From positions 1-64,000 of the forward strand of contig CAITEP010000018.1 in NCBI GenBank assembly GCA_903891475.1: 64,000 nt of DNA, in the 5' to 3' direction. Below the pieces are notes generated by a model that searched no databases, was not told where the DNA came from, and saw only the letters and a list, made by a program, of their open reading frames with translations. This document shows positions 1 to 8,162 of the stretch, piece by piece (positions within the stretch are counted from its first letter, which is position 1; every line of letters begins with the position of its first letter). The position numbers were made by a program, and so were the translations under genes. The DNA is from an uncultured Mucilaginibacter sp. GTDB taxonomy: Bacteria; Bacteroidota; Bacteroidia; Sphingobacteriales; Sphingobacteriaceae.

Positions 1-31
1 TAATTATAATAAAATTTCTTTATTATAATTA
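1..31. repeat. AT-only inverted repeat at the window edge
   Basis: A perfect 13-bp inverted repeat (arms 1-13 and 19-31, loop of five bases) made almost only of A and T. It could be the terminator of a gene outside the window. Three copies of GATAAAT follow at 34, 44 and 57. No function can be assigned. Confidence 0.4.
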
Positions 32-174
32 TTGATAAATATAGATAAATCGGTTAGATAAATAAATTAACTTATGATATATTTACAACATTGTCTTTTG
101 GCCAGAAACCGATAATGGGCTTTCCTGAAACCCATGTATTGTACGAAAAAGTAGGGGGAACGTAATATTATTTT

Positions 175-378
175 ATGAAAAATAATTTAGATTTAAGCAA
201 CATGGGATTGATTCAGATGAATCAAATTGAAAACGAAAATGTCATTGGAGGATCACTAACGGGAGCTATTGAATGGGCTTTTAAAACAGTATTTACTGCG
301 GCTATTGATGCTGGTAAAGGTTTTGTTGCAGGTGTTCAAAAAGGGTATAATTATGTAAATTCAATAAGTGAATCATGA
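175..378 (+). CDS. Double-glycine leader peptide, bacteriocin-like (peptide 1)
   Basis: This is a 67-residue precursor. The first 26 residues look like a double-glycine leader (acidic/hydrophobic, ending NVIGG), of the kind cut by the C39 peptidase domain of a dedicated ABC exporter. The predicted mature part has 41 residues and is an amphipathic, Ala/Gly-rich helix with two successive GxxxG motifs (GFVAG, GVQKG). That motif is a hallmark of class IIb two-peptide bacteriocins. Its stop codon overlaps the start of the next gene, which encodes a second GG peptide, so translation is probably coupled. No exporter gene is visible here. The bacteriocin role is inferred from the leader and motifs; a signalling or other secreted peptide is also possible. 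Confidence 0.7.
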   Translation: MKNNLDLSNMGLIQMNQIENENVIGGSLTGAIEWAFKTVFTAAIDAGKGFVAGVQKGYNYVNSISES

Positions 379-587
379 AAAATCGAAATTTTGACCTTTT
401 AGAAAATTCAATTGAGTTTTTAACTTCGGAGGAATGTTCAAACATTAATGGAGGAAGTGCTATTTATCAAATATTTAGCTGGGCAGGTGAAGTTGTTGGT
501 GCTGCAGTTGGCACTTTAGTGGCTTCAGTTAAATATGGGATTAATCATCCTGCTGGTATAAACGCAGGTATGGAAAATGTTCATTAA
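375..587 (+). CDS. Double-glycine leader peptide, bacteriocin-like (peptide 2)
   Basis: A 70-residue precursor that starts in the ATGA overlap with the previous gene. The leader (residues 1-27) ends NINGG, and the predicted mature peptide has 43 residues. It contains overlapping GxxxG motifs (GEVVG, GAAVG) in a hydrophobic helix and a polar C-terminus. Two adjacent GG peptides that both carry GxxxG motifs suggest the two subunits of a class IIb-type bacteriocin. There is one Cys (residue 21), but it lies in the leader, so no disulfide or lanthionine is expected in the mature peptide. A terminator-like hairpin follows directly. The leader call is firm; the antibacterial activity is inferred. 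Confidence 0.7.
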   Translation: MKNRNFDLLENSIEFLTSEECSNINGGSAIYQIFSWAGEVVGAAVGTLVASVKYGINHPAGINAGMENVH

Positions 588-602
588 TAAATTAGCTAAA
601 TT

Positions 603-640
603 GGCATTGTTAGAAAGTAATGAATCTAACAATGCCATTT
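603..640 (+). terminator. Hairpin terminator after the GG-peptide pair
   Basis: A perfect 12-bp stem (GGCATTGTTAGA, 603-614, against 625-636) with a ten-base loop and a TTTT tail. It lies between the peptide pair and the broken CPBP gene that begins at 648, so it may lower expression of the downstream gene. Confidence 0.65.
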
Positions 641-647
641 TATAAGA

Positions 648-1486
648 ATGAAGACAGTATTAAATTATTGGAAAAAAATTATAATTTTTATAATAGCCTA
701 TTTTTTTATTGGGGGCTTATTTTATTTACTTGGTAGTTGGTTATGTGGTATTAATATTAATACCAAGATAATCAATAATATAACTCAAGTTCAACAAATC
801 GTTCTATCAATTTCTCAATTATGTGGTACTATTTTAGCAATCTATATTTTTGAAAGGTTTAACAATAAAAAATTATTCTATAAATTAGATTTTCTAAAGC
901 CAATAAATATATTAATTTTAGCTTAATTACAGGCTTTTTAATTATGTTTTTAGGTTTTGAATTATTATACTTCACCCATCAACTAACTTTCATAAAATAT
1001 CAATTTAGTTATACGGAAGTCTTTCTGAACATTGGAATATGCCTTTCAATTGCTTTTACCGAGGAAATTTTAATGAGGGGGTATGTTTTGAACAAATTTT
1101 TAAGGCATTTAAAGCCTTACGAAGCATTAATAATTTCTTCAACTTTATTTAGCTTATAACATGTTTTTAACAATGGTATGAATTTAATGTCTCTTTTAAA
1201 CCTTTTTTTTGCAGGAATTATATTAGGGCTTCCATTTATTTTTACCAAAAATTTATGGTATTCAATTTCTTTACATTTTAGTTGGAATTTTTTTCAAGCA
1301 TTTTTCGGATTTAAAGTGAGTGGTTCATTTTTTTATTCATCTATCATACAACGAATAAATAATAATAATTTATGAAATGGTGGAAAATTTGGATTTGAAG
1401 GTTCTATTATATGTGTTTTCTATAAAATTTTGGCCATAGTTATCATTTATTTTCATTTTTCAAAAATGAAATCAATAAATTATTGA
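648..1486 (+). pseudogene. Broken CPBP-family intramembrane protease (putative immunity gene)
   Basis: Read across its lesions, the sequence is a full CPBP (Abi/CAAX-like) membrane protein of about 280 residues. It has an N-terminal membrane segment, motif 1 with the catalytic Glu pair (TEEILMRGY near 1050-1085), motif 2 (HVFNNG after the stop, LHFSWNF near 1270-1290), and the C-terminal GGKFGFEGS block (1379-1405). Three separate lesions interrupt it: a frameshift at about 905-925, an in-frame TAA at 1157-1159, and a TGA at 1373-1375 where family members usually have Trp. The frame ends at 1486. CPBP proteins often serve as self-immunity proteins next to bacteriocin genes, which fits the two GG peptides upstream. 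Three lesions make sequencing error unlikely. Confidence 0.8.
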
Positions 1487-1653
1487 GGAATATTATTTGC
1501 ATTTTAATAAGAGAGAAAAAATGAAAAGGTAAACTACTACCTTTTTGCCATTATTTTTTCTGTTAATAAGTTTTTAGCAGTAACTTTTATTGAGCCAATA
1601 GATATAACAATGCTTATTTAGATAATTAAAAACCTAAATCCGTTTACAACCTA

Positions 1654-2169
1654 TCAAACCAACATCCTCTTCATCAAAATATCTTTTTGGCGGTCATCAC
1701 CCAATAAAAAATAGTGGGTGCTAAACTCAACAAAACCATGGTGTTTGTAAAAACCTATGGCTTTATGGTTATGCTCCCAAACACCTAGCCATACATAGCT
1801 AAAGTTTTTTTGGGTAGCCAAATTAACCACGTAATTGATAAAATGTTTGCCCAAATGCTTACCATGATGATTTCCGGTAACATATATACGTTCAATTTCA
1901 AGCGCGTTTTTCTCTTTAAATTCGCTTTGGGCATCGTCATAATTTAGTTTTATGTAGCCAACAGGCTCATCCTCCCACATTGCAAAATAGAATTCCGAAT
2001 CGGGGTTATTTAATTGCGTTAGCATATGCTCGGGCGTAAATGCCGCTGCCGAATAAGCCTCCATGTTTTCTGGTGTATTTAAATGGGCAAAAAATTCGTA
2101 AAAGGTATCTTTGCTAATTTTTAACAAGGTATCTAAATCATTTACCTCTACTTTTTTGATGCTTACCAT
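1654..2169 (-). CDS. GNAT family N-acetyltransferase
   Basis: A 171-residue single-domain GNAT fold enzyme that would transfer an acetyl group from acetyl-CoA to an unknown amine. The acetyl-CoA-binding motif A is seen in IERIYVTGNHHGKHLGKHF (residues about 93-110), a variant of the R/Q-x-x-G-x-G/A loop. Motif B follows (WLGVWEHNHKAIGFYKHHGF). The overall pattern resembles the PaiA/spermidine-type acetyltransferases, but the substrate cannot be read from sequence. The gene is isolated, with over 150 bp on either side, and is probably monocistronic. Confidence 0.85.
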   Translation of the reverse strand: MVSIKKVEVNDLDTLLKISKDTFYEFFAHLNTPENMEAYSAAAFTPEHMLTQLNNPDSEFYFAMWEDEPVGYIKLNYDDAQSEFKEKNALEIERIYVTGNHHGKHLGKHFINYVVNLATQKNFSYVWLGVWEHNHKAIGFYKHHGFVEFSTHYFLLGDDRQKDILMKRMLV

Positions 2170-2334
2170 TTGTTTTATTATTTGGAGCGCAAAAATAATA
2201 ATCTATTTGTATAGCGGTAGTATATTTAGAATATGGGAAATAAAAAGAAAAATACTTTTTCAGACTTAAAAATCAGGGTATTATTATTAGAAATCTATAA
2301 TCTAAGGTATGTAACCTTGAAAGATTTTCCTGAC

Positions 2335-2925
2335 CTAATCAAACTGCTCTTGCAAACGTATCAATCTGTCAATCATTAAGTTTAGTTTTTCTTCCTCGCT
2401 CTTAAACATTCTGGGTTTCATGTAAAAAGTGATGAACACAAACCAACCGATAATTAAAGTATAGGTGGTAAGCTTAAAATAAAAGTTAGCTAATTCCAAA
2501 ACCTCTATAAAATACAAAGCCAACCCAACACTTATTAAAAACAAGTATATGTAATAAAACCAGCCGATAACCTTTGCCCGGTTTTTTTGATATTCTTTTA
2601 AAGTATGCAAATATTCGGAAGGGTTGATGGTTAAATCGTGTTTATTAAGTATATGGTAATGCCTTACCATGTACGATAGGTACATTACCATGGTTAACAT
2701 GATAATCATGATACCTATGGTTGTAGCCGGCGATTTAAACGCGAAAAAGAAAGTGATGATAAACGAACATACTATCAAAGCTATGATGGATACAATACCC
2801 CAATACAATTTACTGGTGATGCCTCTAATTCCTTTTTTAACCTGCTTCAGCGCCTCATCCACCGAAAGCTGATCGGGTGCGGGCTGCGCCTGCCATACCG
2901 ACATTAAGTGATCAAACTCTTTCAT
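2335..2925 (-). CDS. Four-helix membrane protein, probable partner of the ECF sigma factor
   Basis: A 196-residue protein with a cytosolic N-terminus of about 40 residues and four predicted membrane segments (near 41-65, 69-90, 118-142 and 150-170), then a charged C-terminal tail. It has no recognisable enzyme motif. It overlaps the 3' end of the ECF sigma gene by 14 bp and is co-transcribed with it, which is the usual position of an anti-sigma factor or sigma-associated membrane protein. The anti-sigma role is inferred from context only: the protein has no visible zinc-binding anti-sigma motif, and it could be a target gene instead. Confidence 0.75.
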   Translation of the reverse strand: MKEFDHLMSVWQAQPAPDQLSVDEALKQVKKGIRGITSKLYWGIVSIIALIVCSFIITFFFAFKSPATTIGIMIIMLTMVMYLSYMVRHYHILNKHDLTINPSEYLHTLKEYQKNRAKVIGWFYYIYLFLISVGLALYFIEVLELANFYFKLTTYTLIIGWFVFITFYMKPRMFKSEEEKLNLMIDRLIRLQEQFD

Positions 2926-3409
2926 AGTGGTTGTATAATTCGGTTAATTTTTGTTTTATACGATGTATTTTCACCCTCAAATTCCCTTCTGATATTCCCG
3001 AAACATCCGCTATTTCGGGGTAGGGTACTTCATCAAGTACCATAGTTATAATTATTCTTTCCGATTCTTCCAATTTCGATATACACTTGTACAACAAGGC
3101 TACTTGCTCATTTTTCTCTGTAAATTCTTCTCTTTTATTTTCGGCTATAAAGGGTGTCAGCTCATCCTTAGCCTGCCGCTTTTCCGACCGCAAATAGGTT
3201 AAACAAGTATTAACCGCTATCCTATAAATCCAAGTTGAAATCATGGCCTGGTTACGGAACTTTTCCAAATTTTGCCAAACCTTTAAAAAGGTTTCTTGCA
3301 AAAGATCGTTCGCCGCATCATCGTCACCCGTATATCCATAACATAGGTGATAGATTTTTTTTGAATTCGCTTTATATACTTGCTTAAAAGCAGCCTCTTT
3401 ATCTACCAC
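2912..3409 (-). CDS. RNA polymerase sigma factor, ECF (sigma-70) family
   Basis: A 165-residue extracytoplasmic-function sigma factor. Region 2 (residues about 10-75) carries the core-binding and -10-recognition pattern (DLLQETFLKVWQNL, then STWIYRIAVNTCLTYLR). Region 4 (about 108-160) has the helix-turn-helix YPEIADVSGISEGNLRVKIHR. Regions 1.1, 1.2 and 3 are absent, as expected for this class. The downstream overlapping gene encodes a membrane protein, which suggests control by sequestration at the inner membrane. The signal and regulon cannot be deduced. Confidence 0.93.
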   Translation of the reverse strand: MVDKEAAFKQVYKANSKKIYHLCYGYTGDDDAANDLLQETFLKVWQNLEKFRNQAMISTWIYRIAVNTCLTYLRSEKRQAKDELTPFIAENKREEFTEKNEQVALLYKCISKLEESERIIITMVLDEVPYPEIADVSGISEGNLRVKIHRIKQKLTELYNHYERV

Positions 3410-3454
3410 TTATTTTATAGTTTTTATGTTTTAGATAGCCCATCATCACTTATG

Positions 3455-3982
3455 TTACAACAAAAAACCATCCTTATTAAACCAAGGGAATTTTTTTTCG
3501 GCCTCCAATACCATTTCTTGGTAGCTGTTATAAAAATCGAGCCTAACGTCCTCATGCAGCTTATCAATCAATGTGATGATTTTTTGAATCTGCCGTGTTA
3601 AAATTAACCTTAAAGGTTTATAAGTAGTTTTTCTGTCTGTATATTCAATATAATTTTTACAAAAGTTCAACAGCATTTCAATTTCCGCCTCTTTTGCGGC
3701 TATAAATTTGACATATTTTGTTATTAAACGCAAAATTTTTCGCAAGCTTTTGGCTGCGTTATAACTATGGCTAGGTAGCTGACTAAACATAAACCCTACC
3801 TCTGCTTTTATTTTTTCAATAAAGGCCTCCTTGTTGTTGGCATCAAAAAGCAAATAGGCTAATAGCTCCTTGTTTTCTTTTTTGTAACGAGCAAGGCGCA
3901 AACAAAGTTCGGTCATTTGCAAAGCAGATAAATGCTGCAATTCCTTTTTTACATCCTGCAAGCCATATTCGGTAATACCCAT
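3455..3982 (-). CDS. Conserved hypothetical protein
   Basis: A 175-residue, soluble, mostly alpha-helical protein rich in Leu, Lys and Glu, with no signal peptide, no membrane segment and no recognised domain. The N-terminus (residues 1-50) and the helical stretch at 85-150 look like packed amphipathic helices. It lies 45 bp upstream of the ECF sigma gene in the same direction and might be transcribed with it. I do not recognise a family with certainty; proteins of this size and composition occur as uncharacterised genes in other Sphingobacteriaceae. Confidence 0.7.
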   Translation of the reverse strand: MGITEYGLQDVKKELQHLSALQMTELCLRLARYKKENKELLAYLLFDANNKEAFIEKIKAEVGFMFSQLPSHSYNAAKSLRKILRLITKYVKFIAAKEAEIEMLLNFCKNYIEYTDRKTTYKPLRLILTRQIQKIITLIDKLHEDVRLDFYNSYQEMVLEAEKKFPWFNKDGFLL

Positions 3983-4017
3983 AGCATTATTTAAATGCGA
4001 AAATTACAAAAAATTAA

Positions 4018-4303
4018 GGGATGAGGCTTTGTTAGATTTGAGTATTGAGATTTTAGATTTGAGAAAACACAATAGCTCCAACAAAAGCAAATATTGATTT
4101 GAACCAATATTTATTTTATTACCCATTTCTAGCCCTTCTCCTTTGGAGAAGGGGTGGGATGAGGCTTTGTTAGATTTGAGTATTGAGATTTTAGCTATGA
4201 GAAAACACAATAGCTCCAACAAAAGCAAATACTAATTTGAACCAATATTTATTTTATGACCCATATCAAGCCCTTCTCCAAAGGAGAAGGGTTGGGATGA
4301 GGC
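4018..4303. repeat. Tandem 138-bp intergenic repeat with CCCTTCTCC hairpins
   Basis: Two near-identical units begin at ATGAGG positions 4021 and 4159; a third begins at 4297 but is cut after about seven bases. The spacing is exactly 138 bp. Each unit contains a purine-rich block resembling AGATTTGAGTATTGAG and ends in a perfect hairpin, CCCTTCTCC plus 3-base loop plus GGAGAAGGG. The loop is TTT in the first unit and AAA in the second. A reading frame running across the repeat on the minus strand is not a gene. A degenerate relative (CCCCTACC AAA GGAGAGGG) lies near 15111-15131. Confidence 0.85.
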
Positions 4304-4404
4304 CTAATTAATTGTTTTTTATACATTTACTATTTTGCTTTTATACTTTCTTATCAATATAATTGTATAACCAATTTTTACTCCTAAAAATCAAATTTTT
4401 AATC

Positions 4405-6120
4405 ATGTCATCAGATACCGTAAATGTGAATGGCAAGGCCAAGGCCAGCTATACTTATGATGCAATTGTTGTTGGCTCGGGCATTAGCGGCGGATGGGCC
4501 GCCAAAGAGCTTACCGGCAGGGGCTTAAAAACCATTATGTTGGAACGTGGTCGCAACTTTGAACATTTAAAAGATTATAAAACTGCAGCCAAAGACCCAT
4601 GGGAGTTTGAACACCGTGGAGTGGCTACTCAGGAGCAGCGCAAGGAGCGCCCCGTAATTTCAAGAGCTTGGGGTGCCAGCGAGCCTATTATGGATTATTG
4701 GGCCAATGAGAAAGATGCGCCTTATGCCGAAGTGAAACCTTTTAACTGGTGGCGATCGTATCAACTGGGTGGCCGTTCTATTTTGTGGGGAAGGCAAAGC
4801 TACCGTTGGAGCGATTTTGATTTTGAAGCAAATTTAAAAGACGGTTGGGCGATTGACTGGCCTATCAGATATAAGGACCTTGCGCCATGGTATGATCATG
4901 TGGAGAAATTTATTGGGGTAAGTGGCTCTACCGAAGGTTTGCCCCAATTGCCCGATGGCCATTTTTTAAAACCAATGGACTTAAATGTGGTGGAACGCGA
5001 TGTTGCCGCCCGACTAAAAAAACATTATAACGATGGTCGTCATCTTATTATCGGTCGCAGCGCCAATTTAACCGAGGCCATACCAAACCGTCAGGCTTGC
5101 CATTTCCGCAACCGCTGTTGGGAGGGTTGCCCTTTCGGGGGATATTTCTCTACCCAGTCATCTACCTTGCCGGCTGCGGTGGCTACAGGTAACTTAACCG
5201 TGAGGCCGTTCTCCATTGTTACCAAAGTATTGTACGATAAAAATACCAAAAAGGCAACAGGGGTGGAGGTGCTAGATGCCGAAACACATCAAACATATGA
5301 GTACCATGCAAAGGTGGTGTTTTTAAATGCCTCTTCGTTAAACAGTGCCTGGATTTTAATGAACTCGGCTACCGATGTTTGGCAGGATGGTTTGGGCAGC
5401 AGCAGTGGTGAATTAGGGCATAATATTATGGATCACCATTATAATTTAGGGGCCTCGGGTACGGTGGAAGGTTTTGAGGATAAATACTATTTTGGCAGGC
5501 GACCAAACGGTTTTTATCTGGTTCGTTTTGCAAATTTAATGGGCGATAAGCGCGATTATATGCGTGGTTTTGGTTTTCAGGGTGGTGCCAGCAGGAATGG
5601 TTGGAGCAGGGAAATTGCCGAATTAAATATTGGTGCCGATTTTAAAGAAGCCTTGACAGAGCCCGGACAATGGAGCATAGGCATGGGTGGCTTTGGCGAA
5701 TTATTGCCATACCACGATAATAAAATTACGTTACACCCAACCCGTAAGGATAAATGGGGACTGCCAATTTTAAACATGGATGCCGAAATAAAGGATAATG
5801 AGAAAAAGATGCGGGTTGATATTGTAAAGGAAGCAAAGGAAATGCTGGAAAACGCAGGCGTTAAAAATGTAAGAACCTGGGATAGCGGACACCATGTAGG
5901 CGATGGCATTCACGAAATGGGAACGGCACGTATGGGTCGCGATTCTAAAACTTCGGTGTTGAATGGTAACAACCAACTATGGGATGCAAAAAATGTATTT
6001 GTAACAGATGGAGCCTGCATGACTTCTTCGGCTTGCCAAAACCCATCATTAACCTATATGGCGCTAACCGCTCGGGCAGCCAATTTCGCGGTAGATGAAC
6101 TAAAAAAAGGAAATATTTAA
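4405..6120 (+). CDS. GMC family FAD-dependent oxidoreductase
   Basis: A protein of 571 residues from the preferred ATG at 4405; an upstream in-frame ATG at 4363 adds 14 residues that do not resemble the family. The N-terminal dinucleotide-binding motif is VGSGISGG (residues about 22-29), followed by the acidic LERG end of beta-2. The C-terminal GMC signature is present (GACMTSSACQNPSLTYMALTARAA), with HEMGTARMG upstream. A Cys-rich segment (CHFRNRCWEGCPFGG, near 235-250) is typical of the gluconate/sorbosone-dehydrogenase-like branch. It should oxidise a sugar or alcohol with FAD. There is no signal peptide. It sits 9 bp upstream of a ThuA gene; such pairs often occur in sugar (3-keto-glycoside) metabolism. 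The substrate is unknown. Confidence 0.92.
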   Translation: MSSDTVNVNGKAKASYTYDAIVVGSGISGGWAAKELTGRGLKTIMLERGRNFEHLKDYKTAAKDPWEFEHRGVATQEQRKERPVISRAWGASEPIMDYWANEKDAPYAEVKPFNWWRSYQLGGRSILWGRQSYRWSDFDFEANLKDGWAIDWPIRYKDLAPWYDHVEKFIGVSGSTEGLPQLPDGHFLKPMDLNVVERDVAARLKKHYNDGRHLIIGRSANLTEAIPNRQACHFRNRCWEGCPFGGYFSTQSSTLPAAVATGNLTVRPFSIVTKVLYDKNTKKATGVEVLDAETHQTYEYHAKVVFLNASSLNSAWILMNSATDVWQDGLGSSSGELGHNIMDHHYNLGASGTVEGFEDKYYFGRRPNGFYLVRFANLMGDKRDYMRGFGFQGGASRNGWSREIAELNIGADFKEALTEPGQWSIGMGGFGELLPYHDNKITLHPTRKDKWGLPILNMDAEIKDNEKKMRVDIVKEAKEMLENAGVKNVRTWDSGHHVGDGIHEMGTARMGRDSKTSVLNGNNQLWDAKNVFVTDGACMTSSACQNPSLTYMALTARAANFAVDELKKGNI

Positions 6121-6129
6121 ACCATAAAA

Positions 6130-6840
6130 ATGAAATTTTTAAAAATAGTATTAATCATATTAGTTGCCAGTGTTGGAACTATTTATGCTAAACCTAAAGT
6201 GTTGGTGTTTTGCAAAACCGCGGGTTATCATCATAATTCTATAGCCGCCGGGGTGAAAGCCATTATGAAACTTGGCAGGAAAAATGATTTTGACGTTGAC
6301 TCCACCACCGATGCTACAAAATTTACCTCCGATAATTTGAAGCAATATGCGGCTGTCATATTTTTAAGTACCACAGGCGATGTGTTGAACGATACCCAAC
6401 AAGCCGAATTTGAAAAATATATACGCAATGGCGGTGGTTTTGTTGGCGTACATGCCGCTACCGACACCGAGTACGACTGGCAATGGTATGGCAATTTGGT
6501 AGGGGCATATTTTAAAAGTCACCCGGCGCAGCAAATGGCCACCATACAGGTAATTGATACCAATTTTATAGCCACTAAAGGCCTGCCAACCGAATGGAAA
6601 CGATTTGACGAATGGTATAACTTTAAATGGATGGCTACCGATTTGCATATCCTCCTAAAAATTGACGAAACAAGCTACAAAGGCGGTGAAATGAACGGCA
6701 ACCACCCCATGAGCTGGTATCATGCGTATGATGGCGGTCGTGCTTTTTATACGGAATTGGGCCATACCGACGAATCGTACGCCGACCCACTTTATTTAAA
6801 CCATTTGTTGGGTGGTATTAAGTATGCGATGGGAAAGTAG
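6130..6840 (+). CDS. ThuA domain-containing secreted protein
   Basis: A 236-residue protein with an N-terminal signal peptide (about residues 1-20, ending YAKPK) and a single ThuA-like domain, a class-I glutamine-amidotransferase-like fold. Characteristic blocks are visible: KTAGYHHNSI at the N-terminus, GGGFVGVHAATDTEYDW in the middle, and HPMSWYHAYDGGRAFYTELGHTDESY near the C-terminus. ThuA proteins are linked to trehalose and other sugar use; recent work assigns some of them to 3-keto-glycoside conversion. The close coupling to the GMC oxidoreductase supports a role in periplasmic sugar oxidation, but no activity can be named from sequence. Confidence 0.9.
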   Translation: MKFLKIVLIILVASVGTIYAKPKVLVFCKTAGYHHNSIAAGVKAIMKLGRKNDFDVDSTTDATKFTSDNLKQYAAVIFLSTTGDVLNDTQQAEFEKYIRNGGGFVGVHAATDTEYDWQWYGNLVGAYFKSHPAQQMATIQVIDTNFIATKGLPTEWKRFDEWYNFKWMATDLHILLKIDETSYKGGEMNGNHPMSWYHAYDGGRAFYTELGHTDESYADPLYLNHLLGGIKYAMGK

Positions 6841-6975
6841 AGGGCTTAAGGTTTTGAGTTTGAAAGCAAAGAATATAAGTATTGTTAAGAACTTGAACCC
6901 TTACCGTAAGACAAGATTGTTCGATTGCATCTAAGAAATTTCCATTTGAATTATTTATAAAGTTAAAATAAATAT

Positions 6976-7317
6976 ATGAGTTACACTTTAGTTGCTAATA
7001 ACATAACTTTATCCAATGGTTACTCATTAGATTTTGAATATCCAATTAAAGAAGTATTAATTATTAAGGATGTTATTATTATTACCTTAGAAATACCTGT
7101 TGGGATAATCGATAACAATAACGTATTTGCAATTCGGTTAAACGGTGATTTTTTATGGAGAATTGGAGAAGTGAAATTAAATAGTTCGGGGGAAGAATGT
7201 TGGTATGTCGGATCTACAATTATCGATGATGAATTGGTTTTAACCAACTGGTGTAGCACCGCAGTTGTAGTAAATCCATATACTGGTGAGGTAATTAGAA
7301 CTTATCAAACTAAATAA
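6976..7317 (+). CDS. Orphan hypothetical protein, immunity-protein-like
   Basis: A 113-residue soluble protein predicted to be mostly beta-strand, with repeated hydrophobic/Asn-Gly blocks (NGYSLDFEYPIKEVL, NNVFAIRLNGDFLWRIGE). No signal peptide or membrane segment is visible. The layout resembles small immunity proteins of polymorphic toxin systems that are scattered as orphans in Bacteroidetes, and the general design recurs in the gene at 10445-10819. No toxin is visible nearby. The immunity role is a weak inference. Confidence 0.55.
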   Translation: MSYTLVANNITLSNGYSLDFEYPIKEVLIIKDVIIITLEIPVGIIDNNNVFAIRLNGDFLWRIGEVKLNSSGEECWYVGSTIIDDELVLTNWCSTAVVVNPYTGEVIRTYQTK

Positions 7318-7622
7318 ATCTCGCTTTCAAATTGCCTAGCTATCTGTATTTTATGCCCGCCATCCTTAGTTTACAACTACTGATTAGTATGCTTCGCGAT
7401 TAAATCTTCATTTACTGCAGTTAATTTACTGTCTGCATAATTTTCGGAAGTTACAAATATTAGGACTGTGTTTAAGGCAATAGTTATATTACGGAGAATT
7501 GGACATTAAATAATGGACTTAATAAAAGTAGTAAGTGGTCTCGCACTAGGAAAATACAAATATGAAAATGGTAAATTTGTTAAAATTGCGAATAAGAAAT
7601 ATAAAAAATGAGACACTAGAAT
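7318..7622. other. Intergenic stretch with one short ORF
   Basis: About 300 bp between two orphan genes. The only candidate gene is a 32-codon ORF at 7513-7611 on the plus strand (starts MDLIKVVSGL, ends KKYKK). It lies 11 bp upstream of the next gene and is rich in Lys, Tyr and Gly. It could be a real short peptide or the tail of a decayed gene. Nothing else stands out. Confidence 0.3.
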
Positions 7623-7958
7623 ATGTTAAAAAGATACGTACTAAAGATAAGTAAAAATCCATTCGGGATTTATCTGCTATGGATACTTTTGTTATTGTTT
7701 TTCTGTGTTGTAGGAATTCCTTTTTTAAGTATGGGTCATTCGGGTGGTGAGCAAGTGCCATTAACGCTTATTGGACATACAGCTAACATAGCCGTCATCG
7801 GATTCGTATTAATTAGTATAATCTCCCCAATATTATATTGGCGGTGGTATATGAAATATATGTTTATTCCTTTAATAATTCCAATACTTTTAATCTGCCT
7901 ATTAGTTTATTGGTTAATAGAAATATATGTATCGAATGGATATTACTTCCCACTATAA
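7623..7958 (+). CDS. Small membrane protein, unknown function
   Basis: A 111-residue protein with three predicted membrane segments (about residues 15-35, 50-72 and 80-105), a basic N-terminus (KRYVLKISKNP) and no known domain. It lies among orphan small genes and gene remnants, and small multi-pass proteins in such settings are often immunity proteins. The sequence itself does not show this. Confidence 0.5.
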   Translation: MLKRYVLKISKNPFGIYLLWILLLLFFCVVGIPFLSMGHSGGEQVPLTLIGHTANIAVIGFVLISIISPILYWRWYMKYMFIPLIIPILLICLLVYWLIEIYVSNGYYFPL

Positions 7959-8162
7959 AAGCTTTTTTTGCCCACGTTGGTGTTCTGCGTGTTGGCCGTT
8001 GTTGTGTCCTATAACCAACAACATGTGGGCGGCTAGTAATATACTCGTACAGCGAAAAGTAAGTTAAAAAAACGAAGTCTGGGCGTGTTTGGAAAGAAAT
8101 CCAAAAGTTTGTCTTTCGAATTCACGGAGGCCCAACGCTAATGCGTAGGTAAATTGGTATAA

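Noticed and set aside
58..165. Open frame upstream of the first GG peptide (ends FGQKPIMGFPETHVLYEKVGGT)
   Set aside because: It has no start codon in a sensible place and starts after a stop at 55-57. The text looks protein-like, so it may be the end of a decayed gene, but I cannot assign a family.
4004..4228. 74-codon frame on the minus strand
   Set aside because: It runs across two units of the 138-bp tandem repeat, and its protein repeats itself for that reason. It is not a gene.
7546..7761. 71-codon minus-strand frame
   Set aside because: It is mostly a shadow of the membrane protein gene at 7623 and has no support of its own.
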